The notes under the pieces are model-generated. The model was not told the origin of the DNA and did no database searches. It saw only the letters and a program-made list of their open reading frames with translations. From positions 127,534-191,533 of the forward strand of contig JAGYJR010000001.1 in the NCBI GenBank assembly GCA_018401995.1: a stretch of 64,000 nt of DNA, written 5' to 3'. This DNA comes from Flavobacterium sp. GTDB taxonomy: Bacteria; Bacteroidota; Bacteroidia; Flavobacteriales; Flavobacteriaceae. The translations under genes were made by a program, and so were the position numbers. Positions 36,145 through 45,249 of the stretch are shown piece by piece. Every line of letters begins with the position of its first letter. The stretch's first letter is position 1.

Positions 36145-36962
36145 AAACATTAAACAATCACACTTTGCTTTACGATGAGGATTGCCCAGTTTGTAATATT
36201 TACACATCTGGTTTCATAAAAACAAAAATGTTAGATAGTCAAGGTAGAAAATCTTTTGAACTAATTTCAACTGAAGAAATAAATTATATAAATATAGAAA
36301 GAGCTAAAAATGAAATTGCTTTAGTAGATAAAAAAAATAAAAAAGTCTATTATGGAATTGAAAGCTTATTAAAAGTAATTGGAAACTCATTCCCTTTGAT
36401 GGAAAAAGCAGGAAATTGGAAACCCATCAATTATTTATTAAAAAAGCTATACAAACTAGTATCTTACAATAGAAAAGTCATTGCTCCTAGTAAAAATAAA
36501 AACGACAACAAAATTCAATGTGTTCCAAGTTTAAATATCAGATATAGAGTTATATATATTCTTTTAGTAACACTTTTAACAGCAATTACATTATTTAAAT
36601 ATGCTGAATTAATAACACTATTACCAAAAGCCAATTTTAGTAGAGAATTAGTTTTAGCTTTTGGACAAATTGGATTTCAATATTTATTCATACAAAAAAT
36701 AAGCAAACAAAAACAACTTGATTATTTAGGAAATCTAGTTACTGTTTCAATTATGGGAAGTTTAGTTTTGTTACCTGTATTACTTTTAAATCATTTTATG
36801 TTAGTAAATGAATATATAATTTTAGGTTGGTTTGGTTTAACAGTAAACCTAATGATATTGGAACATTACAGAAGAACAAAAATACTAGAATTACCTAAAT
36901 ACTTAACGATAACATGGATTCTATATCGAATTATAGCTTTAATAATGATCTTAACATTCTAA
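36141..36962 (+). CDS. DCC-family thiol oxidoreductase-like protein (DUF393) with membrane C-terminus
   Basis: 273 residues. The N-terminal domain starts LLYDEDCPVC, the DxxCxxC-type motif of the DCC family (thioredoxin-like). From about residue 130 the protein has four or five hydrophobic helices, so it is anchored in the inner membrane; many DCC proteins lack this part. Overlaps DUF2071 by 4 bp and ends 2 bp before the epimerase ATG. Confidence 0.82.
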   Translation: MKTLNNHTLLYDEDCPVCNIYTSGFIKTKMLDSQGRKSFELISTEEINYINIERAKNEIALVDKKNKKVYYGIESLLKVIGNSFPLMEKAGNWKPINYLLKKLYKLVSYNRKVIAPSKNKNDNKIQCVPSLNIRYRVIYILLVTLLTAITLFKYAELITLLPKANFSRELVLAFGQIGFQYLFIQKISKQKQLDYLGNLVTVSIMGSLVLLPVLLLNHFMLVNEYIILGWFGLTVNLMILEHYRRTKILELPKYLTITWILYRIIALIMILTF

Positions 36963-36964
36963 AA

Positions 36965-37870
36965 ATGAAAAAACTAATAATTGCAGCAGGAACAGGCTTT
37001 TTAGGAAACGTTTTAATCCAACATTTCAATAATAAATTTGAAAAAATTGTAATCCTAACCAGAGGAAAATCTGAAATTAAGAACCAAATCAAATATATAA
37101 ATTGGGATGCAAAATCATTTTCGGGTTGGGAAAAGGAATTAGAAAATGCAAATGCATTAATCAACTTAGCTGGAAAATCGGTTGATTGTAGATATACCGA
37201 AACAAATAAAGCGGAAATTTTAGCCTCAAGAATTAATAGTACCAAAATTTTAAACGAAGCCATTTTACAATGTAAAAATCCCCCAAAACATTTCATCAAC
37301 TCTTCAACTGCTACTATTTATCGTCATTCAGAAGATAAAGAAATGGATGAATATACAGGTGAAATTGGTAATGATTTTTCAATGAATGTTGCCAAATCTT
37401 GGGAAAAAACATTTTATGAAGTCGAAACTTTAAAAACAATAAAAACAGCGATTAGAACTTCGATTGTATTAGGCAAAAATGGAGGCGCTTTTATTCCTTT
37501 AAAAAAACTAACACAATTTGGATTAGGAGGAAAAAATGGCAATGGAAAACAATTCATCAGCTGGATTCACGAGAAAGATTTTGCTAGAGCTATTGAATTT
37601 ATAATTGAAAAGAAACTTTCAGGAAGCATCAATGTTGTTTCACCAAAGCCTATTCGAAATGAAGAATTCATGAAAAAACTTCAAAAAGCCATTGGAATTC
37701 CGTTTGGATTACCTATTTCAAAACCAATATTAGAATTGGGCGCAAGAATCATCAAAACTGAAACTGAATTGGTTTTAAAAAGTAGAAATGTTGTTCCAAA
37801 ACGATTAACTGAAAATGGATTTGATTTTGAATTTGGTGATTTAGATAAAACTTTTGAAAATTTAATTTAA
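36965..37870 (+). CDS. TIGR01777-family epimerase / SDR
   Basis: 301 residues from ATG 36965 (MKKLIIAAGTGFLGN). An earlier in-frame ATG lies inside the preceding gene. Rossmann motif GTGFLGNVL, INLAGKSVDCRYTE, ASRINSTKIL and FINSSTATIYRH are the YfcH/SDR39U1 pattern. Reaction unknown. In other bacteria this family often sits beside SRPBCC and photolyase genes. Confidence 0.9.
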   Translation: MKKLIIAAGTGFLGNVLIQHFNNKFEKIVILTRGKSEIKNQIKYINWDAKSFSGWEKELENANALINLAGKSVDCRYTETNKAEILASRINSTKILNEAILQCKNPPKHFINSSTATIYRHSEDKEMDEYTGEIGNDFSMNVAKSWEKTFYEVETLKTIKTAIRTSIVLGKNGGAFIPLKKLTQFGLGGKNGNGKQFISWIHEKDFARAIEFIIEKKLSGSINVVSPKPIRNEEFMKKLQKAIGIPFGLPISKPILELGARIIKTETELVLKSRNVVPKRLTENGFDFEFGDLDKTFENLI

Positions 37871-37872
37871 AC

Positions 37873-37905
37873 AATCCTAACAGATTTTTGAAACCTGTTA
37901 GGATT
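37873..37905. terminator. Hairpin between epimerase and SRPBCC genes
   Basis: AATCCTAACAG / CTGTTAGGATT, an 11-bp perfect stem with an 11-base loop. No T-run follows on the plus strand, so it may be a processing or attenuating hairpin, or a dispersed repeat. Confidence 0.55.
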
Positions 37906-37918
37906 TAAATCAAAAACA

Positions 37919-38404
37919 ATGACACAAATAAAAATCACAACAACAATAAACACACCCATTGAAATTGTTTTCAATAATTCAAGAAATATAGACATCCACC
38001 AATATTCAGCAAGTAAAACAAACGAGAAAGCAATTGCTGGCAGAACTTCTGGTTTAATCGAAATTGGAGAAACTGTCACTTGGAAAGGCAAACATTTTGG
38101 CATTAATCTTAGACATCAAAGTATCATTACTGAAATGGATTTTCCAAACTATTTCGTTGACCAACAAGTAAAAGGTCATTTTAAAAGTTTCAAACATGAA
38201 CATATTTTCGAACAAAAAGAAAATAAAACCATAATGACTGACATCTTGGAATATGAAACGCCTTTTGGTTTTATTGGAAAACTATTCGATAAACTGATAT
38301 TAGAAAATCATCTTACAAATTTCATTCTTCATCGAAATAAAGTTTTAAAAGAAGTGTCAGAAAATTACCAATACCAACCACCACAAAACAGGAACGATTT
38401 CTAA
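37919..38404 (+). CDS. SRPBCC-fold (polyketide cyclase/START-like) protein
   Basis: 161 residues. TTTINTPIEIVFNNSRNIDIHQ, the central GETVTWKGKHFGI and MTDILEYETPFGFIGKLFDKLIL follow the SRPBCC pattern of a hydrophobic ligand pocket. Ligand unknown. Last gene of the putative GbsR operon; its last 48 bp overlap the convergent UbiA-like gene. Confidence 0.85.
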   Translation: MTQIKITTTINTPIEIVFNNSRNIDIHQYSASKTNEKAIAGRTSGLIEIGETVTWKGKHFGINLRHQSIITEMDFPNYFVDQQVKGHFKSFKHEHIFEQKENKTIMTDILEYETPFGFIGKLFDKLILENHLTNFILHRNKVLKEVSENYQYQPPQNRNDF

Positions 38405-39163
38405 CCAGAAATCAGAAAAATATCTAGAACTATTTTCCTTTACAAAAAACAGAAAAAGAAAAATAATAAATAAAAAGGAAAGGTTGATCCATGAAAATTG
38501 ATTGGAGTAAAAATAAATTTCAATAATAAGAAAAAGAGACAACCAAAAGAAAGAAAAAAGTTTTGTGCGCTTTACTCCTATTCGCTGTGGTAAGGTTTGT
38601 AATAATTGATTATCAAACTGCAAATCAACTATTTCATAAATACACATTAAGCCATAAATTAAGAAAAATCGTTGGCATCCAAGAAAAAAGATTTCAAGTG
38701 AAAATTCTTGTTCCAATGTAAAAACCGGTAGAACATAAGTTACTAATGTCCAACTCAAAACAACCAAAAAAACTTTAAATCCAATCCATTCACGACCAGA
38801 GTTAGAACCGCTAAAAAAAGGAAAAACATAAAGTAAAGTGATTAGTAAACTTAAGACTGCAACTACTTGCATTGTTCCATTTAACTCAAAAAAACAATAT
38901 CCAGCTATAAGTAAAGAAAAAAAACTGAATAGTAACAAAAGACGCTTGTATAAGTCCCGCTTTATAGTACTGAAATTAAAATAGTGAAAATACTTTACAA
39001 AAGAATATGATACTTGCGTTCCAAAGAAGACAAAAAATTGCAATTCATAAGCAATACTTATGTTTAACCTAATAACTGTAAGTTGCAGAAATGCCAAAGC
39101 AGCAAAAGCCACTAGAATACTACTATCAATACAAAAATCGGCAAAGCGTCTAAAATAATACAT
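38357..39163 (-). CDS. UbiA-like polytopic membrane protein
   Basis: 268 residues, about eight hydrophobic helices. The segment YEIVDLQFDNQLLQTLPQRIGVKRT resembles the second Asp-rich motif of UbiA prenyltransferases (DxxxD then TLP-x-R-x-G), but the first NDxxDxxxD motif is missing, so enzyme activity is doubtful. Overlaps the SRPBCC gene tail to tail by 48 bp. Confidence 0.65.
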   Translation of the reverse strand: MYYFRRFADFCIDSSILVAFAALAFLQLTVIRLNISIAYELQFFVFFGTQVSYSFVKYFHYFNFSTIKRDLYKRLLLLFSFFSLLIAGYCFFELNGTMQVVAVLSLLITLLYVFPFFSGSNSGREWIGFKVFLVVLSWTLVTYVLPVFTLEQEFSLEIFFLGCQRFFLIYGLMCIYEIVDLQFDNQLLQTLPQRIGVKRTKLFSFFWLSLFLIIEIYFYSNQFSWINLSFLFIIFLFLFFVKENSSRYFSDFWLEIVPVLWWLVLVIF

Positions 39164-39260
39164 TCAACAAAATTAATCAATCTGTTAATAAGACTTCAAA
39201 TTAGTTGATAAAATCACAAAAAATCCCATTATAAAAACAAATAATTACAAGATTAATAAT

Positions 39261-39268
39261 TACTTTTG
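39261..39268 (+). promoter_or_regulatory. Possible -7 box of gcvP
   Basis: TACTTTTG fits TAnnTTTG, 46 bp upstream of the ATG, but there is no clear TTG 19-20 bp further up. Confidence 0.4.
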
Positions 39269-39314
39269 TTGTCCAAAACAACACATAAAAATCCACTTAT
39301 ACACTTTTTAGTAA

Positions 39315-42158
39315 ATGAGAACAGATGCATTCGCTTTGAGACATTTAGGTCCACGTGAGAGTGACTTAGATTACATGTTAAAAACAGTTGGTGTAGAATC
39401 ATTAGACCAATTAATTTTTGAGACAATACCTAATGATATTCGTTTAAAAAATGAATTAAATTTAGATGCTCCAATGACTGAGTATGAGTACCTAAATCAC
39501 ATTCAAGAATTAGGAAAGAAAAATAAAGTATTCAAATCATATATTGGCTTGGGTTATCATCCTGCAATTGTTCCAGCAGTTATTCAAAGAAATATTTTTG
39601 AAAACCCAGGATGGTACACCGCTTACACACCTTATCAAGCTGAAATTGCACAAGGTCGTTTAGAAGCGATTTTGAATTTCCAAACTACGGTTATCGAATT
39701 AACAGGAATGGAAATCGCAAATGCTTCTTTACTTGATGAAGGAACAGCTGCTGCAGAAGCAATGGCATTACTTTTTGATGTAAGAACTCGCGACCAAAAG
39801 AAAAACAATGTGAGCAAATTCTTCGTTTCGGAAGAAATTTTACCACAAACTTTATCGGTTTTACAAACACGTTCTACTCCTTTAAATATTGAATTAGTAG
39901 TTGGAAATCACGAAACGTTTGATTTTTCTTCAGATTTCTATGGTGCTATTTTACAATATCCAGGAAAATTTGGACAAGTAAACGATTATTCAGCATTCAT
40001 TGCAAAAGCAACTGAAAACGAAATCAAAGTTGCGGTTGCTGCTGATATTTTATCTTTAGCAAAATTAACACCTCCAGGTGAAATGGGTGCTTCAGTAGTA
40101 GTTGGAACCACACAACGTTTTGGTATTCCAATGGGCTATGGTGGACCACACGCTGGCTATTTCGCAACAAAAGAAGAATACAAACGTTCGATGCCAGGAA
40201 GAATCATTGGTGTTTCTATCGATGTTAACGGAAACCGTGCGTTACGTATGGCATTAGGAACTCGTGAACAACACATCAAACGTGAAAAAGCAACGTCAAA
40301 CATCTGTACTGCTCAAGTTTTATTAGCGGTTATGGCTGGAATGTACGCTGTGTTCCACGGACCAAAAGGATTGCAATATATTGCTAATAAAGTGCATTCT
40401 TCTGCAGTTACCACTGCTGATGCTTTAAATAAATTAGGAGTTTACCAAACAAATTCTGCTTTCTTCGATACGATTTTAGTAAAAGCGGATGCAGCAAAAG
40501 TAAAAACAATCGCTGAGAAACACGAAGTAAACTTCTTCTATCCAGACGCTGAAACGATTTCGATTTCATTCAACGAAACAACTTCTGTAAATGATATCAA
40601 CCAAATCATCGCCATTTTTGCTGAAGCTACTGGAAAAGACAAAATAACAGTTAGCCAATTGGCAAATGAAGTAATGGTTCCTGAAAACTTAGTGAGAAAA
40701 TCGACTTTCTTACAACATGAGGTTTTCAACAACCATCATTCAGAATCGCAATTGATGCGTTATATCAAGAAATTAGAGCGTAAAGATTTATCGTTGAATC
40801 ATTCGATGATTTCATTAGGTTCTTGTACGATGAAACTAAATGCTGCTGCTGAAATGCTACCTTTATCAATGGCAAATTGGAACAGCATTCACCCTTTCGC
40901 TCCAATAGAACAAGCAGAAGGTTACCAAATCATGTTGAAAAAATTAGAGCAACAATTAAATGAAGTAACCGGATTTGCAGGAACAACATTACAACCAAAT
41001 TCAGGTGCTCAAGGGGAATACGCTGGTTTAATGGCTATTCGTGCTTACCATTTATCTCGCGGTGACAATCACAGAAATGTTTGTTTAATCCCTGCTTCTG
41101 CTCACGGAACCAACCCCGCTTCTGCAGCTATGGCAGGAATGCAAATCATCGTTACCAAAACCATGGATAATGGAAATATCGATGTAGAAGATTTAAGAGC
41201 AAAAGCAATCCTTCACAAAGATAACTTATCTGCGTTGATGGTAACATATCCATCAACACACGGAGTTTTTGAAAGTGCTATTATTGAAATCACAAAAATC
41301 ATTCACGATAATGGTGGTTTGGTTTATATGGATGGTGCTAACATGAATGCCCAAGTTGGATTAACCAATCCAGCAACTATTGGTGCTGATGTTTGTCACT
41401 TAAACTTACACAAAACTTTTGCTATTCCTCACGGTGGTGGTGGACCAGGTGTTGGACCAATTTGTGTGAACGAAAAACTAGTTCCATTCTTACCAACGAA
41501 TCCAATTATCCCAACAGGAGGAAGCCAAGCAATCACTGCTATTTCATCAGCTCCTTATGGTTCGGCTTTAGTTTGTTTGATTTCTTATGGATACATTACA
41601 ATGCTTGGAGCAGAAGGTCTAACTAATGCTACTAAATACGCTATCTTAAATGCAAATTACATGAAAGCGCGTTTAGAAGCACATTATCCAGTTTTATACT
41701 CTGGAGAAATGGGAAGAGCCGCTCACGAAATGATTTTAGATTGTAGAGCTTTCGAGGAAAAAGGAATCAAGGTAACGGATATTGCAAAACGTTTAATGGA
41801 TTATGGTTTCCATGCGCCAACAGTTTCTTTCCCAGTTGCTGGAACATTAATGATTGAACCAACTGAATCAGAAGATTTAGCTGAATTAGATCGTTTTTGT
41901 GACGCCATGATTTCAATTCGTAAAGAAATTGAAGCTTCAACTAAAGAAGATGCCAATAATATTTTAAGAAATGCGCCTCATACTTTAGCAATGGTTACAG
42001 CTAACGATTGGAATTTCCCTTACACAAGAGAACAAGCAGCTTTTGCTTTAGATTATATTGCAGAGAATAAATTCTGGCCAACAGTTCGTCGTGTTGATGA
42101 AGCGTATGGTGATAGAAATTTAGTTTGTTCTTGTGCACCAATTGAAGCGTACATGTAA
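39315..42158 (+). CDS. gcvP: Glycine dehydrogenase (decarboxylating), single-chain P-protein
   Basis: 947 residues. The N-half (FALRHLGPRESDLDYML, GLGYHPAIVPAVIQRN, FENPGWYTAYTPYQAEIAQGR) and C-half are fused, as in E. coli. The PLP lysine is Lys700 in HLNLHKTFAIPHGGGGPG. It decarboxylates glycine and passes the aminomethyl group to lipoylated GcvH. gcvT and gcvH are not in the window. Confidence 0.97.
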   Translation: MRTDAFALRHLGPRESDLDYMLKTVGVESLDQLIFETIPNDIRLKNELNLDAPMTEYEYLNHIQELGKKNKVFKSYIGLGYHPAIVPAVIQRNIFENPGWYTAYTPYQAEIAQGRLEAILNFQTTVIELTGMEIANASLLDEGTAAAEAMALLFDVRTRDQKKNNVSKFFVSEEILPQTLSVLQTRSTPLNIELVVGNHETFDFSSDFYGAILQYPGKFGQVNDYSAFIAKATENEIKVAVAADILSLAKLTPPGEMGASVVVGTTQRFGIPMGYGGPHAGYFATKEEYKRSMPGRIIGVSIDVNGNRALRMALGTREQHIKREKATSNICTAQVLLAVMAGMYAVFHGPKGLQYIANKVHSSAVTTADALNKLGVYQTNSAFFDTILVKADAAKVKTIAEKHEVNFFYPDAETISISFNETTSVNDINQIIAIFAEATGKDKITVSQLANEVMVPENLVRKSTFLQHEVFNNHHSESQLMRYIKKLERKDLSLNHSMISLGSCTMKLNAAAEMLPLSMANWNSIHPFAPIEQAEGYQIMLKKLEQQLNEVTGFAGTTLQPNSGAQGEYAGLMAIRAYHLSRGDNHRNVCLIPASAHGTNPASAAMAGMQIIVTKTMDNGNIDVEDLRAKAILHKDNLSALMVTYPSTHGVFESAIIEITKIIHDNGGLVYMDGANMNAQVGLTNPATIGADVCHLNLHKTFAIPHGGGGPGVGPICVNEKLVPFLPTNPIIPTGGSQAITAISSAPYGSALVCLISYGYITMLGAEGLTNATKYAILNANYMKARLEAHYPVLYSGEMGRAAHEMILDCRAFEEKGIKVTDIAKRLMDYGFHAPTVSFPVAGTLMIEPTESEDLAELDRFCDAMISIRKEIEASTKEDANNILRNAPHTLAMVTANDWNFPYTREQAAFALDYIAENKFWPTVRRVDEAYGDRNLVCSCAPIEAYM

Positions 42159-42164
42159 TTCAAA

Positions 42165-42199
42165 GTACGAAGTACAAAGTTGAAAGTACGAAGTAATAA
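42165..42199. repeat. Heptamer array (5 units) after gcvP
   Basis: GTACGAA, GTACAAA, GTTGAAA, GTACGAA, GTAATAA in exact phase, starting 6 bp after the gcvP stop and ending 3 bp before the terminator. Confidence 0.85.
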
Positions 42200-42202
42200 T
42201 CA

Positions 42203-42237
42203 AAAGGACTCAAGTTTATAATTTGAGTCCTTTTTTT
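42203..42237 (+). terminator. Terminator after gcvP
   Basis: AAAGGACTCAA / TTGAGTCCTTT stem with a 9-base loop followed by T7. Confidence 0.92.
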
Positions 42238-42251
42238 AACCTATTATCAAA

Positions 42252-42623
42252 ATGAAAGATATCGAAACCAGAGAAGATATTCTTTGCATCATGAGAAAGT
42301 TTTATGATAAACTTTTAGCTGATGACTCCATTAATTTTTTCTTCACGAAAGTAACAGCAGTTGACCAACATTTGGAAGCGCATTTTGAGATATTAGCTAC
42401 CTTTTGGGAGCAATCTTTGTTTTTAAAAGGTGGTTATTTCAATAATATGTTTTCTATTCACAAAGAAGTTCATGAAAAACATGCTTTCAAAAAAGAACAT
42501 TTTGAAACATGGTTAAATCATTTCAACGCAACAATTGATAACCATTTTGCAGGAAAATATGCCGAACAAATGAAAACGCAAGCTCTAAGTATGGCAACCA
42601 TTATGCAGATTAAATTTCAATAA
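42252..42623 (+). CDS. Group III truncated hemoglobin
   Basis: 123 residues. IETREDILCIMRKFYDKLLADD, the FWEQSLFLKGGYFNNMFSIHKEVH stretch and the proximal-His region EKHAFKKEHFETWL are as in group III 2-on-2 globins. These bind heme and handle oxygen, NO or peroxide; the exact role in Bacteroidota is unsettled. Single gene between two terminators. Confidence 0.9.
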   Translation: MKDIETREDILCIMRKFYDKLLADDSINFFFTKVTAVDQHLEAHFEILATFWEQSLFLKGGYFNNMFSIHKEVHEKHAFKKEHFETWLNHFNATIDNHFAGKYAEQMKTQALSMATIMQIKFQ

Positions 42624-42653
42624 AAAAGTGACTGACGCAAATCAATCACTTTT
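42624..42653. terminator. Terminator between hemoglobin gene and type IX fragment
   Basis: AAAAGTGA / TCACTTTT, an 8-bp stem with a 14-base loop; A and T flanks allow action on both strands. Confidence 0.7.
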
Positions 42654-42674
42654 AAAAAATTATAAATAATTGAC

Positions 42675-43184
42675 TTATTCCTTAATGATTTTTTGAGAAC
42701 TAACTTTTCCTTCAGAAGTAATAAAAACAATATAAAACCCAGTATTTAAATTGGATAAATTAACACTTCTCTCATTTCCTTTTTGCTCTAAAACTACTTT
42801 TCCAGAAACATCAACAACTCGAATTGTTTCTATATTTCTATTTAAATAATTTTCGATATAAAGAATTTCTTTAACAGGGTTTGGATACACAACAAAGGAA
42901 TTATTAGATTCAAAATCAGCATTAGACAGTGTTGGCTGAGCCAATTTTACAACAAATACATCATTACCAGTTGTGCTGTTATTAGGCACAGTATTATTAG
43001 CAAATGGATTTAAAGCTATGTTACCGCTAGCAGAGTAACCTGTAACATAGACATTATAATTATCATCTACTGAAAGTCCCCAAGCATCTTCATTATCCAT
43101 ACTTCTAATTGAACCTCCCCATTGGTAAAGACCCGCATCATCTAAAGTTACAACAAAGGCATCTTTACCTCCAAAGCCACTAGT
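42675..43184 (-). pseudogene. C-terminal remnant of a type IX secretion substrate
   Basis: About 170 residues remain: one SBBP/beta-propeller-like repeat (SGFGGKDAFVVTLDDAG, WGLSVDDNYNVYVTGY) and an intact type A sorting tail (FVVYPNPVKEILYIEN, RVVDVSGKVV, NLNTGFYIVFI, KIIKE end). There is no signal peptide, and homology stops near 43184, where a KAS III fragment begins on the other strand. The frame continues to 43244 through unrelated sequence. Without a signal peptide it cannot be exported, so I call it a relic. Confidence 0.8.
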
Positions 43185-43789
43185 TAACGGCAAAAAAATA
43201 GCAGTTATTGGCTCGAAACCTTGTCTAGAGTAGTAGACAAACACGATAGAACTCTATGATTTATTCCGGATGGTGCTGGTGCGCCATCATCAGAAGCAAC
43301 TGATGAACCACTAATGGAATTGCTTATGAATCTAACGTATTCTTTGATGAATATTAAATACTTATGTATTGGAAATTCAGTATAACAAGGAAGGAAGATG
43401 AAAACATTCGCCTTATCAAGATGTATGGTGAAGAAAAATTTACAGAATTTGCTTTAAGTAACGTTCCACAAGCCATGGAGTCATGTTTAGAAAAAAGCGG
43501 TATTCCAATAACAAGTTTGAAGAAAATTTTAATTCATCAAGCCAATGAAAAAATGGATGAAGCTATCGTAAATCGCTTTTACAAACGCTACAAAATGGAC
43601 ACACCGAAAGATATTATGCCAATGAGTATTCACAAACTCGGAAATTCAAGTGTAGCAACGGTTCCAACTTTATATGATTTGATTTTAAATGATGAAGTAG
43701 AAAATCATAAAATTGAAAAAGGGGATATTCTTTTGTTTGCTTCTGTTGGTGCGGGAATGAATATTAATGCATTTATCTACCAATATTAA
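43183..43789 (+). pseudogene. Frameshifted remnant of a FabH-like 3-oxoacyl-ACP synthase III
   Basis: The C-terminal part is open from 43364: ILIHQANEKMDEAI (catalytic His), HKLGNSSVATVPTL (catalytic Asn) and GDILLFASVGAGMNINAF. Upstream, pieces in three frames can be read: VNGKKIAVIGS (43183-43215), ETLSRVVDKHDRTL (from 43215), MIYS (near 43250) and DGAGA (from 43267), so at least three frameshifts separate them. The N-terminal half with the active-site Cys is absent. The 3' end overlaps the flippase gene by 17 bp. Confidence 0.85.
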
Positions 43790-45191
43790 ACTTTCGAAGC
43801 AGTTTATCAACCCATTCGTTTAAACTGAAAACCAGTTTAAATTGGTAAGTTAAAATCACTGCCAATAATCCAAAGGAAATTGTTTTAGCACAAACGTTCA
43901 ACCATAAATTGGAAGCATTTGGAAGGATATAAATAACCAAAACCAAAGCAACTAACAACAGAAACAATTGAAAAAAACTTCGGTCGAAAGGTAAAATTTG
44001 GAATTTACTATAAATGAAATACGTTTTGGCCACGTTAAAAATGGTCATGGCAATCAACGAAGCATAAGCAACTCCTAAAATTCCCAACTCGGTTTGCGTT
44101 AAGAAGAATATATTCAGTCCAACATTTACAAAAACCAAAGTCAAAATAGCTTGTAAATTAAACTTGAAATAATTGGAATAATTGATAATTTCAGTGTTAA
44201 ACCCCGTTGCCATATTGATTAAAACATTGGCTCCCAAAACATAAATTACAGGAATAGCTTGAACCAATTTTTCTTTGTTCGGCATCAATTCAAAAAGCGA
44301 TTCTACTCCAACAACAACACTACCAAAAAACAATGCTCCAATAAAAAACAACAATTTGGAAGTTTCTCGGTATTTCAATCCGAGTGCTGCAATATCATTG
44401 GTTTTTATATAATTGGAAACTATAGGAGCATAAAGTGCAAATAATCCCGTAGCCGGTATGGCAATAGACGATGCCAAAGTAACGCCAATATTATAAATTC
44501 CAGCCGAATCAAAAGAAAGAAACTCAGGAATCATTAGCGAATCTACTCTGAAGGCGAAAAATGAACCAAAACTTCCTGCAAAAACATACAAACTGTATTG
44601 GTAATACGATTTTCTAGAAACCTCAGCAAACAAAGGTTTGAAATTAAAATCAAAAGTAAATTGCATATTTTTAAACACGTAAATTCCCATCAACACCATC
44701 AAAAAAATATAGGATAAAATATATGTCCAAATACTGGCAAACAAAGACAAATAGTGACTCAAAAACAAAATAAAAACCAATGGTAAAGCTACTTTTGGAA
44801 TAATTTTTTCATAAAAAGTGGGAACAGCCAATTTTTGCAAATTTGTAGCTTGACGTTTAAAAAGTTCAACCAAAGCCAACATAACCGTTAACGGCAAAGC
44901 CAAAAGTAAATACACATAATTCTCATAATCCAACAAAAAATAGCCTGAAATCAACAACAAACTAACCAAGAAACCCATAATCAAAATGGTAAATAATCCG
45001 TATTTGAACAATAAATGCTTATTGGAATTACTTACAATGGGATAAAAATGAATCATGGTTTGTGCCGCTCCAAAAACCAAAACCGGATACAACAATTGCG
45101 CTGCTCCATCGATATAACGGATAATTCCAAGAAATTCAGTGTCTTTTGGATAAATAAAAAGCGTAGAAAGCACACCAATACCAATACCCAA
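43773..45191 (-). CDS. Polysaccharide/lipid flippase (MATE/Wzx-like)
   Basis: 472 residues as opened by a TTG at 45191, with 12 or more membrane helices; it resembles Wzx/MurJ-type oligosaccharide flippases. The frame stays open upstream to a stop at 45255-45257, and those codons (KQTFWFTLINYLG) complete the first membrane helix, which the TTG start would cut. No ATG, GTG or TTG lies in that extra part, so the true start is probably a rare codon such as ATC (45245-45243), or the original start is lost. Downstream of the methyltransferase on the same strand. Confidence 0.78.
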   Translation of the reverse strand: MGIGIGVLSTLFIYPKDTEFLGIIRYIDGAAQLLYPVLVFGAAQTMIHFYPIVSNSNKHLLFKYGLFTILIMGFLVSLLLISGYFLLDYENYVYLLLALPLTVMLALVELFKRQATNLQKLAVPTFYEKIIPKVALPLVFILFLSHYLSLFASIWTYILSYIFLMVLMGIYVFKNMQFTFDFNFKPLFAEVSRKSYYQYSLYVFAGSFGSFFAFRVDSLMIPEFLSFDSAGIYNIGVTLASSIAIPATGLFALYAPIVSNYIKTNDIAALGLKYRETSKLLFFIGALFFGSVVVGVESLFELMPNKEKLVQAIPVIYVLGANVLINMATGFNTEIINYSNYFKFNLQAILTLVFVNVGLNIFFLTQTELGILGVAYASLIAMTIFNVAKTYFIYSKFQILPFDRSFFQLFLLLVALVLVIYILPNASNLWLNVCAKTISFGLLAVILTYQFKLVFSLNEWVDKLLRKFNIGR

Positions 45192-45249
45192 ATAATTAAT
45201 TAAGGTAAACCAAAACGTTTGCTTGTATGTGTTTTTTGTTTCGATGTGC

